In this document: positions 52,479-62,290 of the stretch, one piece after another
How the letters are laid out: each line of letters starts with the position of its first letter
How positions within the stretch are numbered: the first letter of the stretch is position 1
From: Venturia oleaginea
Taxonomy: Eukaryota > Ascomycota > Dothideomycetes > Venturiales > Venturiaceae
Length of the DNA stretch: 64,000 bases
Assembly: GCA_013176395.1 (NCBI GenBank)
Contig: JABMLP010000038.1
Span: forward strand, 1 to 64,000
Reading direction: 5' to 3'
Translations under genes and position numbers: made by a program
Notes under the pieces: generated by a model
Databases searched by the model: none
What the model was told of the DNA's origin: nothing
The model's input: the letters and a program-made list of their open reading frames with translations, nothing else

Positions 52479-53314
52479 TTCGATAACGTGATCGCGACCC
52501 TTTTGATGGGGCGCGATCTCTCCGTCTTCATCAGGAGAAAGGCATCAGCATGCTCTGCTATTTCTTCTGGTATCTCTTGTCGGATTTCTTCCTCAGTCTT
52601 TCTCTGTTTTCTTTCTGCTAACTTGCTTAGGGCCTTGTTGATATCCGACATCGAGATAGCCAGCACTTGTGTACCATCCGGTCCATCTCTTCTCAACCGT
52701 CGCTGGGCCCTTCCAACAATAGCTGCACATACAGATCCTGACACTAGACAAGCCGCCCGCACATGAGCGAGCCGGTCTCGCGCTTTGGTGTTCTGTTCTA
52801 GCCACCCCTTTTCTCTTACCGTGATGCGCTGGGATCCTTGACCAATAAGCAGCTTTCTCTTAGCTGCTATATATCGCACCCAGTTTCTCTCTGCCCATGC
52901 CTTGCCTAGGATAATAGGGAAGCTCAATCCTTTCACTATATACCCATAGACTCGCTCTGCTCGACCATCAATGTCGATCGTAGCGTAGGTCATGTGCGTA
53001 ATACGGAGGTCTTCTCCGTTCTCGTGGCTCTCTTTAGCCAGTGCCAATTGTTTGGTGTCAATTGGGATGCGCGGTAGACGATGTGTTTGGACACTCTTCT
53101 CGCTGAAAGCAGCATAAGGGAGGCAGCCGTTATCAAAGAAGGATTCGGTGAAAGAAGTTCCGTTGATCAAGGTATCTATCAAGAAGGGTGTACTTTCCAT
53201 CCTATCCTTTGCTGCTTTGAGTTCTCTTATGCCTGGTAGCTTTGTAATGTCTTCGCCATGTACATCTACTTCAGACCCTCGTGCGCGACGATGCACAAGG
53301 GTAGCTAGTTTTCC
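52475..53314 (-). CDS. Gypsy protease and pol linker, -1 frame to gag
   Basis: The frame enters from gag by a -1 shift at 53308-53314. The aspartic protease shows FLIDTLINGTSFTESFFDNGC, with DNG where most pepsin-like retroviral proteases have DTG or DSG, and later GYIVKGLSFPIILGKAWAER (ILG-x-W-A). The linker ends EEIAEHADAF, after which the correct reading should pass to the -1 frame as EIAPHQKGRDHVIEL and then RDEQGREAEVPWG, so a frameshift lies near 52545. This frame itself stops at 52475. Confidence 0.8.
   Translation of the reverse strand, partial: GKLATLVHRRARGSEVDVHGEDITKLPGIRELKAAKDRMESTPFLIDTLINGTSFTESFFDNGCLPYAAFSEKSVQTHRLPRIPIDTKQLALAKESHENGEDLRITHMTYATIDIDGRAERVYGYIVKGLSFPIILGKAWAERNWVRYIAAKRKLLIGQGSQRITVREKGWLEQNTKARDRLAHVRAACLVSGSVCAAIVGRAQRRLRRDGPDGTQVLAISMSDINKALSKLAERKQRKTEEEIRQEIPEEIAEHADAFLLMKTERSRPIKRVAITLSN
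53305..53314 (-). promoter_or_regulatory. Candidate -1 ribosomal frameshift site at the end of gag
   Basis: In the gag frame the sequence is TCG GAA AAC TAG. The heptamer G GAA AAC (53314-53308) has the X XXY YYZ phasing, with GGA taking the place of a homotriplet, and sits right against the stop. A slip of one base back enters the protease frame as GGA AAA CTA GCT ACC, which is open. Confidence 0.6.
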
Positions 53315-54408
53315 GACTCTGATGAGGCTTCCTGTAGGGAGTCATCGGTATGCTGTGTGATTACCGCAGTGACCTGAGTCTTTGGACGTGTTGCTGGTCG
53401 GAATTCGCATACGTTCGGATGGTGCTTGGGCTTCTTACAGCGCCCGCATTTGCCCGCTTGTATAAGTGCCAAGAACTCTGTTTGGGATCGCCATTTCGCT
53501 CTAGGTCGTCGGTCCTTCTTCGCATCCTTTCCGAGTGTATCGACCCGAGCTATCAGTGCTGCGATCTGCGCTGAAAGGGCGTTGATGCCAGTCATTTCGA
53601 CATCGCCTTCTGCGTCACGACTGACTGTTTGGGGTGATTGTGGCCTCCCTCGAGTCGTTGGCGTCTCCTTATCCGTACTTGGATAGCGGCGTTGGTGGGA
53701 TAGAGCCTCTGTCTTCGTCGCGAAGTACTGTACATCTTTTACGTAAGTGTCGTAGTCGTCCCTGGACAATCGCACTGGTTTCAAGGTCTGTTGGAGGGAG
53801 TAGTTGAGCGCGTTGTTCATGATAGTGATCTTTGAGGCTCTTTGCGGCGCTAGGGATCCAGCTTGCGATGTCAGTTGTTCGAACTGCTGGCGGAAGTCTT
53901 CGAACGGTTGTCTGCTGCCTTGGCTAATCTTGTTCAGCTCGTCGAGAGCTTTAGCTTCCGCTTCATGATCTAAGAACTTGTCGTCCATATGCTTGATAAA
54001 GGACTCGGGTTCGTAGTTGTCATGTTGCTCTCCATTGCTTAGCCATTGGATGACGCGTTGTTGTTTCTCTGTCGGAAGCCCGTTGAAGATGTTCGCGCAT
54101 ATTCCTTGATTGCTTCCAAGCTTCCCATTTTCAACAGTGATTTGTGTCTTGATCTGCCATCTGAACAGCGTGTAGTTGTCTCTTTTCCCGTCCCATTTAG
54201 GCCATGCAATAGCTTTTGCACCGGTGTTCCCATCAACACTGACTGCGGTCAGAGCTGCCACCAATTGTTGTACGGTGTCAGGCGAATTTGCTCGAGCCAT
54301 TGAGAGTTTGTCGATTCCTTGCGTAATGCTCGCGATTGGGTCGTCGTCGGTAGTAGGGGTGTAGGTTGTAGGAGTCGATAGGGTACTGTTGCTACGCATC
54401 AAGTACAC
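53305..54408 (-). CDS. Gypsy gag (capsid and nucleocapsid)
   Basis: This intact frame has 367 residues. The capsid-like region includes AWPKWDGKRDNYTLFRWQIK, DNYEPESFIKHMDDKFLDHE and SRQPFEDFRQQFEQLTSQAG, typical of fungal Ty3/gypsy Gag. The C-terminus has a CCHC knuckle CGRCKKPKHHPNVC. It ends SSESEN and TAG at 53305-53307. The heptamer before the stop is a candidate -1 frameshift site. It would form virus-like particles in the cytoplasm. Confidence 0.88.
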   Translation of the reverse strand: MYLMRSNSTLSTPTTYTPTTDDDPIASITQGIDKLSMARANSPDTVQQLVAALTAVSVDGNTGAKAIAWPKWDGKRDNYTLFRWQIKTQITVENGKLGSNQGICANIFNGLPTEKQQRVIQWLSNGEQHDNYEPESFIKHMDDKFLDHEAEAKALDELNKISQGSRQPFEDFRQQFEQLTSQAGSLAPQRASKITIMNNALNYSLQQTLKPVRLSRDDYDTYVKDVQYFATKTEALSHQRRYPSTDKETPTTRGRPQSPQTVSRDAEGDVEMTGINALSAQIAALIARVDTLGKDAKKDRRPRAKWRSQTEFLALIQAGKCGRCKKPKHHPNVCEFRPATRPKTQVTAVITQHTDDSLQEASSESEN

Positions 54409-54433
54409 CTAGGTTTGTAAAGAACTGAATCTA

Positions 54434-54609
54434 TATTACGGGACTGTAGCTGGAAAGACGCAGCATACTCGTAGCCAAAGATTGTTTAGATTCAGTTAAG
54501 GAGTGAAGGTATCTACAAACAGAGAACCTCAATGAGGTTCTTTCTCTATACTAGGCTCAATCAGGCTTAGGCTCTTAGCCTATACCAACCATGGGCCATG
54601 CCCATAACA
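54434..54609 (-). repeat. 5' LTR of the 49-kb gypsy element
   Basis: A 176-bp LTR that should carry the promoter of the minus-strand transcript. gag starts 26 bp inside the internal region, an unusually short leader. Confidence 0.95.
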
Positions 54610-54614
54610 ATAGC

Positions 54615-55007
54615 CGAGAACCACAATCTAGGCCATAGCCTGTGACAGCTGGAGTGAGTAGCACCTTACCGTTTTAGGCGAAATATTATTTATTAAGAAG
54701 CCCTGCAAAGGCTGAATGCAACGCATTCAAAATCATTATAATCCGATCCATACGAGGTTACTGAACAGGGGCGGGAAGTAGACGACCATTTTGACAACGG
54801 GTAAGGCTGAAGATCCCGTTAGGGTCTAAACAACACCTCGAATTCCAGCAATCTTCCTAATAACGCACCCTACAAAATGTCAATTCGCCTCACATTGGTA
54901 TTAAAAGATGCGCAATACTTGGAAACCCGTTTATTGATGTCTATATGTATAAATATGCTGGTGGTTGAGAGCAGAAAGGAGTTACGAGGTTAAACCGAGA
55001 ACCCGAG
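54615..55007. other. Spacer between LTR insertions
   Basis: Non-coding. It carries the CCGAG half of the target duplication for the next LTR at its right end (55003-55007). Confidence 0.45.
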
Positions 55008-55012
55008 TGTTA

Positions 55013-55236
55013 TGTCACGGAGTGACACTGAGAATGTTACCATGAACTGGTATACACGTGACTTCAGCGCACGAACCAAGGAATCCCATATATACCTTGC
55101 GATTCCTCCCTGTACTTAGATTCTTCACGCAATGTTTTGATCCTTAGAACGATACTACCATTGACTTCTATCACGCCCGCTTATAGCTAGCACGGCTAAT
55201 CATTTGTCAACGTGATCTACGACTGCTTCTATTGCT
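55013..55236 (-). mobile_element. Inner LTR, minus copy, truncated at one end
   Basis: It begins TGTCACGGAGTGACACTGAG and matches the reverse complement of 55282-55514 up to CTTCTATTGCT, where the last 9 bp of the LTR are missing and the outer LTR resumes at AAGAGCC. The junction has GCT in common with both sequences. Confidence 0.85.
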
Positions 55237-55281
55237 AAGAGCCTAAGCCTGATTGAGCCTAGTATAGAGAAAGAACCTCAT

Positions 55282-55514
55282 TGTCACGGGAGCAATAGAA
55301 GCAGTCGTAGATCACGTTGACAAATGATTAGCCGTGCTAGCTATAAGCGGGCGTGATAGAAGTCAATGGTAGTATCGTTCTAAGGATCAAAACATTGCGT
55401 GAAGAATCTAAGTACAGGGAGGAATCGCAAGGTATATATGGGATTCCTTGGTTCGTGCGCTGAAGTCACGTGTATACCAGTTCATGGTAACATTCTCAGT
55501 GTCACTCCGTGACA
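55282..55514 (+). mobile_element. Inner LTR, plus copy, CTCAT target duplication
   Basis: A complete 233-bp LTR from TGTCACGGGAGC to CACTCCGTGACA, flanked by CTCAT at 55277-55281 and 55515-55519. It is inserted in the outer gypsy-type LTR. Confidence 0.9.
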
Positions 55515-55644
55515 CTCATTGAGGTTCTCTGTTTGTAGATACCTTTACTCCTTAACTGAATCTAAACAATCTTTGGCTACGAGTATGCTGCGTCTTTCCA
55601 GCTACCGTCCCGTAATACCGAGAACGCTAACGAGATCTATCAAT

Positions 55645-56111
55645 CTAGCTACTATCTTTATCTACAACACCACCATCAAAAGCTATATCGTCGTCAATAA
55701 CGTCCTCATTCTCGTCCTCACTCTCGCTATAGTCCTCCTCCGAAGCGCTTACGTTCTCTATAGCAGCCTTACGTTGCTCTCGATCTTTCTGCTTCTCTCT
55801 ACGTACAACTCCAACCCTAGTTTGGTTCATATTCTTGAGTTGACGCTCCTTCTCTGCTTGCCTATCCTTCCACGCCTCATCGAGGATTACAGTATCACCG
55901 AGTTCCTTTTTTACCAATGTTCCATCATACTCTCTGGCCAGGCGTAGAACTGATCGGCCTTGCGATCATTATGGTAGAACACCTCATTGACAGACATTAG
56001 GACTTCTGGATTGCTCTTGAAGATCTCAAGATTCTGCGCCCGCTTCATTGCTTTTGCCATTATAGACTCTCCTCTCTCGGTAACTCGTACAACTGGCTTG
56101 CCCAGGGCCAC
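55645..56111 (-). pseudogene. Unidentified protein fragment, two frames
   Basis: 55911-56111 encodes VTERGESIMAKAMKRAQNLE and DRKADQFYAWPESMMEHW. After an A6 run, 55645-55917 in another frame gives KKELGDTVILDEAWKDRQAE, a long charged helix, and an acidic tail (SASEEDYSESEDENEDVIDD). The two parts look like one C-terminal region broken by a one-base indel in the A run. The style suits a transposon protein tail (basic helix plus acidic tail), but I cannot assign a family. Confidence 0.4.
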
Positions 56112-56341
56112 TGCAAGTTGTATGATCTACAAGTGGCTGTACACACTCACTTCTTGACACTTCTCGAATCTTCCACATCTTATGTATATAGTTACGTCTT
56201 ATTTCTCAGTTTAGGAGAATGAGCCATTCAATCTTTTTGATCCCCCTGCAAGCTGTTTCTCAAGTGTCCAATGAATACTTGGCCTGCACCATCTTATTTC
56301 ATCAGTTTGCCTCCTGGCTCTTCACCGCGTATACCCAGTAG

Positions 56342-56519
56342 TGTCACGGCAAGCAAAAGAGGTCATAGATAGGTCTATTGCTCTAAGTACTGGGTGTGAT
56401 AAGAGAGCAAAAGACCTCGGAAGCGCAAAGATGTAGCGCTTTAGCCACAGGTGGCTGTGCACGCCACGCTAAGGCCACGAAGTAACGTGACTGCAAGATG
56501 GCCATGCCGTGCCGTCACA
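56342..56519 (-). repeat. 3' LTR of the 56-62-kb gypsy element
   Basis: 178 bp, in element sense TGTGACGGCACGGCATGG...CCGTGACA, directly preceded by the polypurine tract GAGGGGGGGGTAG. Solo LTRs at 8156-8347 and 27403-29193 belong to the same family. 56520-56683 is the short 3' untranslated part of the element. Confidence 0.88.
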
Positions 56520-56683
56520 CTACCCCCCCCCTCAAGAAGGCCAAATCAGATCCGTGGGTATCATTTAGGCTGGTCAATCCCAAGCAAAAACGCGTAGCAA
56601 ACGCTCCTTCGCTCTGAATCTCATTGGTTGCACTGAGGCGACCGCAGGGAGCGAAAATTTGAGCAAAATTCCATTTAAATCCA

Positions 56684-58375
56684 TCAACTTTTTCTTTCTT
56701 TTTTTTTCGATCTTCTTTCCATCAATCCAGAGTGATTGGCGACCTTTGCGCAATAAAACTCTCTCACAATCCGGTTAGCTCTATTCCACCATCGTCGACG
56801 CTTCATCATCCTTGTTCTCATTCTCGTCACTCTTCCGCCCAATGCGGCGTTATCCATGTCATGTGGAAGGTCATCAATCTCTCGGTCAAAGGCATCCTGC
56901 CAGTTATCCAGACTTGCAGGTGGTCCAGGCCTATCAGGGTAGTCTTTGTGGTAGAGGCGCAGCAATGTAGGTGAGTTTTTGAAGCTCTCTGCGTCGTACC
57001 AGGTGTCATCTGGATCCCATCCCTTCCTGCTTACCTTGTATTGTAATTTCTGATAGTAAATACGACTTCCAAGGATAGATTCAATCTCCCATTCCACATG
57101 GTTATCCATTGTGTAGGAGCCATTGATGTCGTTGTCATTGAGCTGGCCTGGCAGCCCCACCATTTCGGCCTTGCGGAGGCGATCTGAGTGGAAGACGTTG
57201 TGTATCTTGTAGCTGGCAGGAAGCTGCACAATCCAACTATGATAATACTTTTTGATAATCTTGAAAGGCCCTGCTACAGGGTTATCCAATTCGTCAGATA
57301 GTCGGTCGGTCTTCCAGGCTTTCTTAGTAATGTACACATAGTCATTGGCGTCGAAGTCCTCAGTTCTTCTCTTCTTGTTGGCCTGCACTGACTGGCGACC
57401 TTGCGCTTTTAGGAGTTGATTTCGAGCGAACTCCCAAGCCTCATGCATTTGGGTGCTGTAACTTTGTGCTTCTTCTTGATTGAGCCGCTGCAATGAAGTC
57501 ATCGGCTGCTTGTTGCGGGCATCCCAATCGTAATGCATTCGTGGTGGGAAACCCATTTCCAGTTCTGCAGGGGCCATTCCGGTGGAATCGTGAGGTACGG
57601 TATCTGCTGCAAAGTCCATGGCGGGTAGCAGTTCTGACCAATTTGTCTGATAATGATCCACGAAATGGCGGAGATTAGTCTGTAAGGCTTGATTTACAAT
57701 CTCAGTCTGTCCTTCAGTCTGCGCATGTTCGGCCGTGCTCAGTTTCCAGTCAATGCCTAGAATAGCAGAGAGTTCCTTGATGAAATCCGAGATAAACCTA
57801 GGGTCTCGATCGGACACAATGGTGTCAGGCAGGCCATATATACGGTAGATGTGTGTGTAGTACAACAATGCCGCACCTTCGGCCTTCACCGTTTTGTGGC
57901 AGGGCAGGGAGAATGGTCTCTTTCCAAATCGGTCAACAACCACGAAGACGTTATCATAACTATGCTTGTCTTTGTTGAATGACATGAAGTCCATGGAGAT
58001 ATGTTGCCATGGTCTCTGTGCGATTGTTAAGGGTTTCAGCAATCCAGGCGTCTTATCCCTTGGCTTCTTTGCACGGCGACATGATTGACATGCGCTCACA
58101 AAGGTGTCGATGTCAGCGTTCATCTTTGGCCAGTAAAACTGCCTGGCAACCATGATTCTAGTCTTGTTTCGTCCTGGGTGAGCTGATGGTAATGACCCAT
58201 GAATCTCTTGAAGCAACTGGGTTCGCAGGTGGTCTTCTTCTGGCACAAAAAGACGATCCTGAAACAGCAGCAGCCCGTTGTCGTCTGTCAAGTGTGGATG
58301 CTTCTCGTTTCTGGCGAGGTTTCTGAATACCTCGAGTGATATAGCAGTGCGGTTGGCTTTCAATAAGCGATCCAC
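56684..58375 (-). CDS. Gypsy integrase with chromodomain
   Basis: A 563-codon frame. The zinc-binding domain shows LLQEIHGSLPSAHPGRNKTR and FVSACQSCRRAKKP. The DDE core shows WQHISMDFMSF, TIVSDRDPRFISDF and AEHAQTEGQTEIVNQALQ (Glu). The GPY/F-like part is VAGPFKIIKKYYHSWIVQLP. The chromodomain is EWEIESILGSRIYYQKLQYK and SRKGWDPDDTWYDAESFKN. The domain order is complete and the frame uninterrupted. The frame overlaps the RT frame at 58158-58375, so a frameshift separates it from RT. Confidence 0.88.
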   Translation of the reverse strand: MDRLLKANRTAISLEVFRNLARNEKHPHLTDDNGLLLFQDRLFVPEEDHLRTQLLQEIHGSLPSAHPGRNKTRIMVARQFYWPKMNADIDTFVSACQSCRRAKKPRDKTPGLLKPLTIAQRPWQHISMDFMSFNKDKHSYDNVFVVVDRFGKRPFSLPCHKTVKAEGAALLYYTHIYRIYGLPDTIVSDRDPRFISDFIKELSAILGIDWKLSTAEHAQTEGQTEIVNQALQTNLRHFVDHYQTNWSELLPAMDFAADTVPHDSTGMAPAELEMGFPPRMHYDWDARNKQPMTSLQRLNQEEAQSYSTQMHEAWEFARNQLLKAQGRQSVQANKKRRTEDFDANDYVYITKKAWKTDRLSDELDNPVAGPFKIIKKYYHSWIVQLPASYKIHNVFHSDRLRKAEMVGLPGQLNDNDINGSYTMDNHVEWEIESILGSRIYYQKLQYKVSRKGWDPDDTWYDAESFKNSPTLLRLYHKDYPDRPGPPASLDNWQDAFDREIDDLPHDMDNAALGGRVTRMRTRMMKRRRWWNRANRIVREFYCAKVANHSGLMERRSKKKERKS

Positions 58376-61142
58376 TAGATGTACCTGATCTCCACAGAGA
58401 GATGGGTAACAGTTCGACGTTGCCTATCACTGAGTCTGGGATCAACTGCATTGTTCGCCCTTGCTCGGCAATGGCCTTCTGAGTCTGAAGCTCCTCTGCT
58501 TTCCGTGACAGAGCGTCTGCAATGATGTTTTCTTTGCCGAGTCGATATACAATCTTGAAGTTAAACCCTGCAATAAAATCCGCCCATCTGGCCTGACTTG
58601 GCCTCAGTAATCGCTTGGTGGTGAAGTACTCCAGCGCTCGGTGGTTAGTGATAGCGATAAAGGTATCTTGAATACCTCTCAATTTACCATTGAACTCTTC
58701 CAGGCCTCGAATCAGGGCTAGCATTTTCTTGTCATGGATCTCGTAGTTCATTTCATGAACGTTCATGGTCTTGCTGAAGAATGCAACAGTGTGTAGCTTA
58801 CCACCATCACCTCGCTTTGATAATTGGCCTGCGACAATGCCGTCGGATGCGTCGGTCTCCATAATTGTCTCTCTGAAAGGGTCATATAGGGCTAGGACTG
58901 GTGCAGTGGTAAGGGCTTCTTTTAGTTTCTCAAAAGCGTCAATGCAGTCTTCGTCAAAGTCGAAACTGGCCGACTTCCGGGTCAGGCGAATGAGAGGTCT
59001 GGCAATGCGGTCAAAGCCCTTGATGAACTTTCGATAGAAGTTACAGAAGCCTATAAAGCTCTGAATCTGCTTGGATGATTTGGGCTGTTTCCAGTACTTG
59101 ATAACAGCGATCTTTTCTGGGACCACTCGGATACCTTCTGTGCCGATCATGAAACCCAGATACTTGGTCTCTATCACGTCAAACTCACTTTTCTTGATGT
59201 CGCATTGCAATCATGCGTCTCTCAGTCGTTTCAGCACCTTATATACATGCTCGGTATAGATCAGAGGATCGTCAGAGTAGATAAGAATGTCGTCCAAATA
59301 TGCGGTACAGAAGTCGTCGAGGTAGTTCATGAGCACTGTGTTCATGTATCGCTGTCAGGTAGCAGGTCCATTGGCCAATTCTTTCATCATGACTTTGCAT
59401 TTGAAGCTGCCATGCCTAGTCCGAAATGTCGTGAGATCCTCAGAATCAGTAGCCATGCGAATGCGATGAAACGCCTGCCTGATATCTAGTCTGGTGAATA
59501 CCTTGGCTTTTGACAATCGGTTCATAGTCTCTCCAATCAGTGGGATGGGATACCTATCCCTCTTTGACAGCGCATTGAGTTTGCGGTAGTCAATACAGAA
59601 TCGGTATTTCTGCTTCTCCCCCGCAGGAGTCGGCTTCTTGACAATGAGAATTGGTGATGCAAAAGGCGATGAACTTGTCTCGATAAAGCCTGACTCCAGA
59701 TTCCGTAGGAGCCATTCCTTGACAAACAACAGCTCATCCAGAGACATGTTGTAGAGAGGACAATACCCAGGTACAACATTCTTGTCTTCCAGCTCAATGA
59801 CATGGTCCACTACTTTCTTGTGGTCTGTTAGACGATTGGAGTCTGCTTCTGAGAAGACGTCCACAAGAGGTTGGTGCTTCCCTGACAATTTCTGTGCAAT
59901 GAGTTCCTTCATTTCAGGGGTTTCATCTTCAGGAAGCTTGCCTTCGACAGCAGCAAGAGCAATCTTCAGTCTGTCCTCATACTGTGCTAGAGAGTCATGC
60001 AGTGAGCTTTCCAAGTCAGCAGTCTTCTGACAGATTAGCAGTTCCACCTCATGAAGAGATATTGCACCAGCGACTGCCTGTTCGTCTTTGAGATTCGACC
60101 GAAATGCTGGGGCACTAATCAAGTTTAGATCGATATCCACAGGACTCCTCAGGGGGAAATTCAGGTCGGCAATAAAAGCCTGATGGGCCTTCCTACCTAT
60201 CTCATTATCCATGGTCTTATATGCCTTGCTTCTGTCCCATTCAAATGATGTATTATGCGTTGTAGGGAGGTCCTCAAAATCGTTGGAATCGGATTCCTCC
60301 TCGAGGTCTGAGAGGTCCGAGAGACTAGAGCAGCCGCTGTCGATGTCGCTGTCACCTACTGAGCCAAAGTAGTCATCTTCAGCATCTTCTTCGGCGTCCA
60401 CAACGGATGGAGGTTGGTAGAGTCGATTTAGTTGGGGCGTGGTAGGCTCGCGGAAGTCTCGTGTTACTTTCGCGTCAGACAGGTCCACAGGTTCAGAATC
60501 GTTGAGAAACGTCGATTGCCGCATAGTTTGCAATAAAACTTTGTCCGCATCTGACCTAGCCTGCCTTCGAAGCATACTCATTCTGCCATCAGTAATCTGC
60601 TTATATTGAGCATCCATTCCATTGCGTCTGCGCAGAATGCCCTTTCTGATCGTGTGGGCTGAGGTAGTCACAGTGAATTGACTCAAGTCAACAACAACCC
60701 TTCGCTGGATAGGCTGTTCCTTGGGCCTCCTATCTCCGTTCCAAATCAATCGGTGTAGCTCACAGTCTGGCAGAACCCGATTGTGGGCCAGCCAAGCTCT
60801 TCCTAGGATGATATCGTGATGCCCAAGTGACACTTCCAGAAATGGGATGTTGTATTCCTGTCTGCCCTGCAGTTCCAGGTGGAGGAGGGTCGCATAAGTA
60901 ATGCCCTCTTTGGCACCATTGGCGTAACCAGTTGCCACTGCTGCTTGTGGTAATGGTTTTCGAATCACTTCCTGAAAAGTCTTGCGGAGTCTCTCTGCTC
61001 GTCGTCGGTTCATGAATGCATATCCATTGGCACCTGTGTCCACTAATGCTTTCAGTTTCACGGCCAGTCCGTTGAAATACACAATGCAGTCAAAAGCGAG
61101 AGGGTTTCCTCCAAAGACCTTTGAAAGGTCAAGTTCCTGCAC
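58158..61142 (-). pseudogene. Gypsy protease, reverse transcriptase and RNase H, two internal TGA codons
   Basis: The frame begins with the protease (VKLKALVDTGANGYAFM, catalytic DTG; HHDIILGRAWLAHN). It continues into RT ([48 protein letters not shown]) and RNase H (METDASDGIVAGQLS, YEIHDKKMLALIRGLEEFN, AITNHRALEYF). TGA codons at about 59355 (GPAT*QRYMN) and 59212 (LRDA*LQCD) fall in frame. All catalytic acids remain. Between protease and RT lies an acidic linker of about 150 residues (GCSSLSDLSDLEEESDSNDF). Frame to integrase is lost near 58300. Confidence 0.85.
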
Positions 61143-61411
61143 CTGTTAGATGATACAGCCGCTGTTGAATGATACCACAATTTCAGTTAGCCGCAAAGTG
61201 GATATCGGTGGCATACAGCCGTCGGAATCATGTACCCGTCTTTTGATTTCAAAGCAATCACATCTGTATAACTATCGCTCGATCACCGGTTCATTTTGAA
61301 CCTCATGCAATCCTTAATCCTCATCTTTTCACTGTGTATCATTCAAGAGCACCATATATCGAAATTCGAGATCGCGATTGAAAGGACCTGGTTGGGTGAC
61401 TTCTACCAGGC

Positions 61412-61424
61412 CTACAAGTTTTTT
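61412..61424 (-). promoter_or_regulatory. Candidate -1 ribosomal frameshift site at the end of gag (second element)
   Basis: In gag phase the codons read CCA AAA AAC TTG TAG. A AAA AAC (61424-61418) is a canonical slippery heptamer in the right phase. The -1 frame is open for about 32 codons before a TGA, and the protease frame then starts 270 bp downstream, so the link to pol is decayed. Confidence 0.55.
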
Positions 61425-62290
61425 GGCTGTTCCGAGATAATTAAGGCACCGGTTTCCGCATTCAGGTCATTCACCTGCTGTTGGTAGCATTCTTGAGCTC
61501 GGTGTCCTGCGTTTCCACATTTGAAGCAGCGTCCTTCTTTGGCGCGCTTCATGGCTTCGTCTTTGTCGAGTCCGAAGTTGCGATAGCTTCCAGAATCCAT
61601 AGCGGTCTGCGCGTTGCGGATGGGGAATTCAGCCCCAGATGAGACAGGATTTGAGCTATTCTGGCTGCTGTTGTTAGCGTTGCCTCCATTGCCCGATGCA
61701 CCAGATGGTTTCTTGTCGTTCTTCTTGTCCGCAGTCTTCCTAATCTCTGCTTGTCGCTTCTCATAAGCTGCCTTGTAGGTGCGAGAGATGCTAGCTGCTG
61801 TACTGCATAGTAATGCGAAGGACACCTCTAGGTCGTCGGCTTCTCGTGCTAGTCCTTCTTGCAATCTGCTGTACAGCATCTCGAAGAAATCCTCCTTGTA
61901 GTTGTCCTTAGGCACCTGGGCCTCTGCTGCCAGAGTAAGGAAGTTGTTCTTAAACTCATGGAGGTCGCCGTATTGTCGCATCTGGAGGTCCCTGTAGGCT
62001 TTCTTCGCATTGCGCAGTTCGAATGGGTCCTGGAATCGCTCGCGCATAGCTTCAAACATATGCTCAGCAGTCAGTTTATCCAGTTCCATGCCTAGGGCAT
62101 TGTGTAGAACTATGAGGGCATCTTTGGCACCGGCATCATCGTACTTTTCCTGACTGATCTTGTTGCGCATGTCCATATTCCAGTGCTTCCAGTCCTTTGC
62201 GGGTAGACTTCTCTGACAGTTCATCCGGATTTGGGAGGCAGAGACTACTCTTTAGGTTTGAGAAGGAATCTTTGCTGCTACCGCCACCTT
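61412..62290 (-). pseudogene. Gypsy gag with one frameshift
   Basis: The likely start MNGEGGGSSKDSFSNLKSS is in one frame at about 62297. The rest, from about 62190 (WKHWNMDMRNKISQEKYDD), is in another. The capsid region includes LTAEHMFEAMRERFQDPF and LHEFKNNFLTLAAEAQVPKD. One CCHC knuckle, CFKCGNAGHRAQEC, lies near the C-terminus. The frame ends at TAG 61412-61414, just after the heptamer A AAA AAC. Confidence 0.8.

Larger units (their letters stand above)
49034..54609 (-). mobile_element. Full-length Ty3/gypsy chromovirus with near-identical LTRs
   Basis: The left LTR, 49034-49209, and the right LTR, 54434-54609, are both 176 bp and differ at one base that I could find. In the element's own direction they read TGTTATGGGCATGG...GTCCCGTAATA. 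ATAGC flanks both outer ends (49029-49033 and 54610-54614). The polypurine tract AAGGAGGGGGGTAA lies directly before the 3' LTR. Gene order is gag, protease, reverse transcriptase, RNase H, integrase, chromodomain. The insertion is young by LTR identity, yet pol is frameshifted at two places. Confidence 0.95.
55008..55617 (+). mobile_element. Solo LTR of the 49-kb gypsy family with two nested, inverted inner LTRs
   Basis: CCGAG flanks both ends (55003-55007 and 55618-55622). The outer LTR is in three pieces: TGTTA at 55008-55012, about 55234-55281 and 55520-55617. Together they match the 176-bp gypsy LTR in plus orientation, apart from a missing stretch of about 25 bp. The inner pieces are two copies of a 233-bp LTR in opposite directions. 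Confidence 0.88.
56342..62290 (-). mobile_element. Second Ty3/gypsy chromovirus, degenerate, 5' LTR not found
   Basis: The 3' LTR (56342-56519) and polypurine tract are followed inward by integrase with chromodomain, RT/RNase H, protease and gag, all on the minus strand. No matching LTR lies between gag and the copia fragment at 63.3 kb, so the 5' LTR is lost or replaced. Stops and frameshifts interrupt pol and gag. Confidence 0.85.
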
